NCBI GenBank assembly: GCA_937957985.1
Contig: CALGOH010000298.1
Coordinates: forward strand, 1-15,140
Reading direction: 5' to 3'
From: an uncultured Verrucomicrobiae bacterium
GTDB taxonomy: Bacteria > Verrucomicrobiota > Verrucomicrobiia > Verrucomicrobiales > Akkermansiaceae
Length of the DNA: 15,140 nucleotides
The notes beneath the pieces were generated by a model. The model saw only the letters and a list, made by a program, of their open reading frames with translations, was not told where the DNA came from and made no database searches. This document shows, piece by piece, positions 13,962-15,140 of the stretch. Position 1 is the stretch's first letter. Each line of letters opens with the position of its first letter. Made by a program: the position numbers and the translations under genes.

Positions 13962-15089
13962 ATGCAACCGCTCTCCGACCTCGAACGCGAGCGCTACGCC
14001 CGGCACATCGGCATTCCCGGCGTCGGCGAGGAAGGGCAGGTGCGTCTCAAAGCCAGTTCGGCGCTCCTGATCGGCACCGGCGGTCTCGGTTCACCCGCCG
14101 CGATGTACCTCGCCGCGGCCGGGGTCGGACGGCTCGGGCTGGTCGACGAGGATCTGGTCGAGCGATCGAACCTCCAGCGCCAGATCATCCACCGCGAACC
14201 CTCGGTGGGCCGTCCGAAGCTGGAGAGCGCCGCGCAGACCCTGCGTGAAATCAATCCTCATGTGGAGGTCGTCAGGCATGCGTGTCGATTCAAGCCAGAC
14301 AACGCCGCGGAGCTGGTACGGCAATACGACCTCGTCCTCGACGGCTCCGACAATTTCCCGACCAGGTTTCTCAGCAACGACGCGTGCTTCTTCGCGGCGA
14401 AGCCACTCGTCTACGGGTCGATCTTCCGTTTCGAAGGTCAGGTCACCGTCTTCGCCCCGCACCTCGGCGGGCCGTGCTACCGCTGCATGCTGCCAGAACT
14501 TCCTCCGCCCGGAGCCGCGCCGACCTGCGCCGAAGCCGGAGTCATCGGAATCCTGCCCGGCATCATCGGATCGCTGCAGGCGATGGAGGCGATCAAGCTC
14601 CTGCTGGGAATCGGCGAACCGCCGTTGGGGAAACTGCTCTGCTACGATGGACTGCGGACGAGCTTCCGCACCCTCCGGCTGCCCCGAAACCCATCCTGTC
14701 GTCTTTGTGGCGATGCGCCGGTGGTCGATTCGGAGATCAACAATGAGACCACCGCCGCAGACGAATGTGCCATCGATCTCGAATCGATCGGAGTCATCGA
14801 ACTCGCGCGCCTGCTCGAATCCGATGAGGAGATTGTCCTGATCGACGTCCGCCAGCCCGCCGAGCACTCCGAGTCCTCGATTCCGGGAAGCCGGCTGATC
14901 CCGCTTGGCGAACTTGAAGGACGTCTCGCAGAGATCCCCCGCGAGCGCGCGGTTTACGTCCACTGCAAGTCCGGCAAACGCTCGGTCCAGGCCGCCGGCA
15001 TCCTCCGCCGCGCGGGCATCGCCCGTGCCATCAACATCGAGGGCGGGATCGACGCCTGGCTGTCGCGCCGAAGCGATGCGGCGACCTAG
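13962..15089 (+). CDS. moeB: MoeB/ThiF-type adenylyltransferase fused to a rhodanese domain
   Basis: The product is 375 aa. The enzyme adenylates the C-terminal Gly-Gly of a sulfur-carrier protein (MoaD or ThiS type), and the rhodanese part can deliver persulfide sulfur. Domain 1 (1-250) has the nucleotide loop LLIGTGGLGSPAA (36-47), R14, R73 (NLQRQI), K86 and D130 (DGSDNF) at the same numbers as the E. coli MoeB active site, C189 in PTCAEAGV, and the zinc pairs C172/C175 (CYRC) and C246/C249 (CRLC). Domain 2 (about 270-370) is a rhodanese with IDVRQPAEH and active-site C335 in CKSGKRS. This architecture resembles MoeZ/MOCS3/Uba4, so it may serve molybdopterin, thiamine or tRNA thiolation; the symbol moeB is the conservative choice. 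The ATG at 13962 starts the conserved domain; the longer frame overlaps the divergent gene. The 51 bp after its stop, to the window end, show nothing. Confidence 0.9.
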   Translation: MQPLSDLERERYARHIGIPGVGEEGQVRLKASSALLIGTGGLGSPAAMYLAAAGVGRLGLVDEDLVERSNLQRQIIHREPSVGRPKLESAAQTLREINPHVEVVRHACRFKPDNAAELVRQYDLVLDGSDNFPTRFLSNDACFFAAKPLVYGSIFRFEGQVTVFAPHLGGPCYRCMLPELPPPGAAPTCAEAGVIGILPGIIGSLQAMEAIKLLLGIGEPPLGKLLCYDGLRTSFRTLRLPRNPSCRLCGDAPVVDSEINNETTAADECAIDLESIGVIELARLLESDEEIVLIDVRQPAEHSESSIPGSRLIPLGELEGRLAEIPRERAVYVHCKSGKRSVQAAGILRRAGIARAINIEGGIDAWLSRRSDAAT

Positions 15090-15140
15090 TGTCCTGCGCT
15101 CTAAATTCGTTTAAGTTCCCGGCGTGGTTGGTACGGCGTT

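Noticed and set aside
1..15140. CRISPR arrays, tRNA or rRNA genes, insertion sequences, integrases
   Set aside because: No regularly spaced short repeats, no tRNA-like cloverleaf noticed, and no transposase or integrase motifs in any plausible frame.

Overview
The window most likely comes from a high-GC bacterium of the Verrucomicrobiota. This is an inference from the style of the elongation factor P, the lack of Shine-Dalgarno sequences, and the compact NuoG and variant NuoM; no rRNA or other marker is present to prove it. The core of the window is a respiratory complex I operon. It carries only the second half of the usual gene set (nuoG-H-I-J-K-L-M-N, about 2685-12182, + strand), so nuoA-F must lie elsewhere if the complex is complete.

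Left flank (1-1890): an accessory region, visibly less GC-rich. It holds two tandem copies of one gene with a 622-bp period and no indels between them. The first copy is cut by the window edge and broken by three in-frame stops. The second is intact (206 aa) and resembles, weakly, small immunity-type proteins of the Imm11/DUF1629 kind. An unrecognised multi-pass membrane protein follows. Next comes efp (1983-2546), an elongation factor P with arginine instead of lysine at the tip of its tRNA-facing loop.

Centre (2547-12182): the efp-nuoG gap contains a perfect palindrome with the core TTGTGAA-N4-TTCACAA. This is the canonical operator of Rex, the NADH/NAD+ sensing repressor, and it sits 74 bp before the first gene of an NADH dehydrogenase operon. 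The downstream genes encode the NADH-side iron-sulfur subunit (NuoG), the quinone-site membrane subunit (NuoH), the two-cluster ferredoxin subunit (NuoI) and the proton-pumping membrane arm (NuoJ, K, L, M, N). Between nuoI and nuoJ lies a 49-codon reading frame that would encode a two-helix membrane protein. It is not a standard complex I subunit and is the best candidate for something undescribed. NuoM lacks the normally conserved proton-channel lysine of TM7, while NuoL and NuoN keep theirs.

Right flank (12195-15140): housekeeping genes. trpD (tryptophan synthesis) and a thioredoxin-fold protein with a CNHC motif lie on the - strand, convergent with nuoN. Divergent from them is a MoeB/ThiF-type adenylyltransferase fused to a rhodanese domain (sulfur activation for molybdopterin or thiamine). 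The last 50 bp show nothing recognisable.
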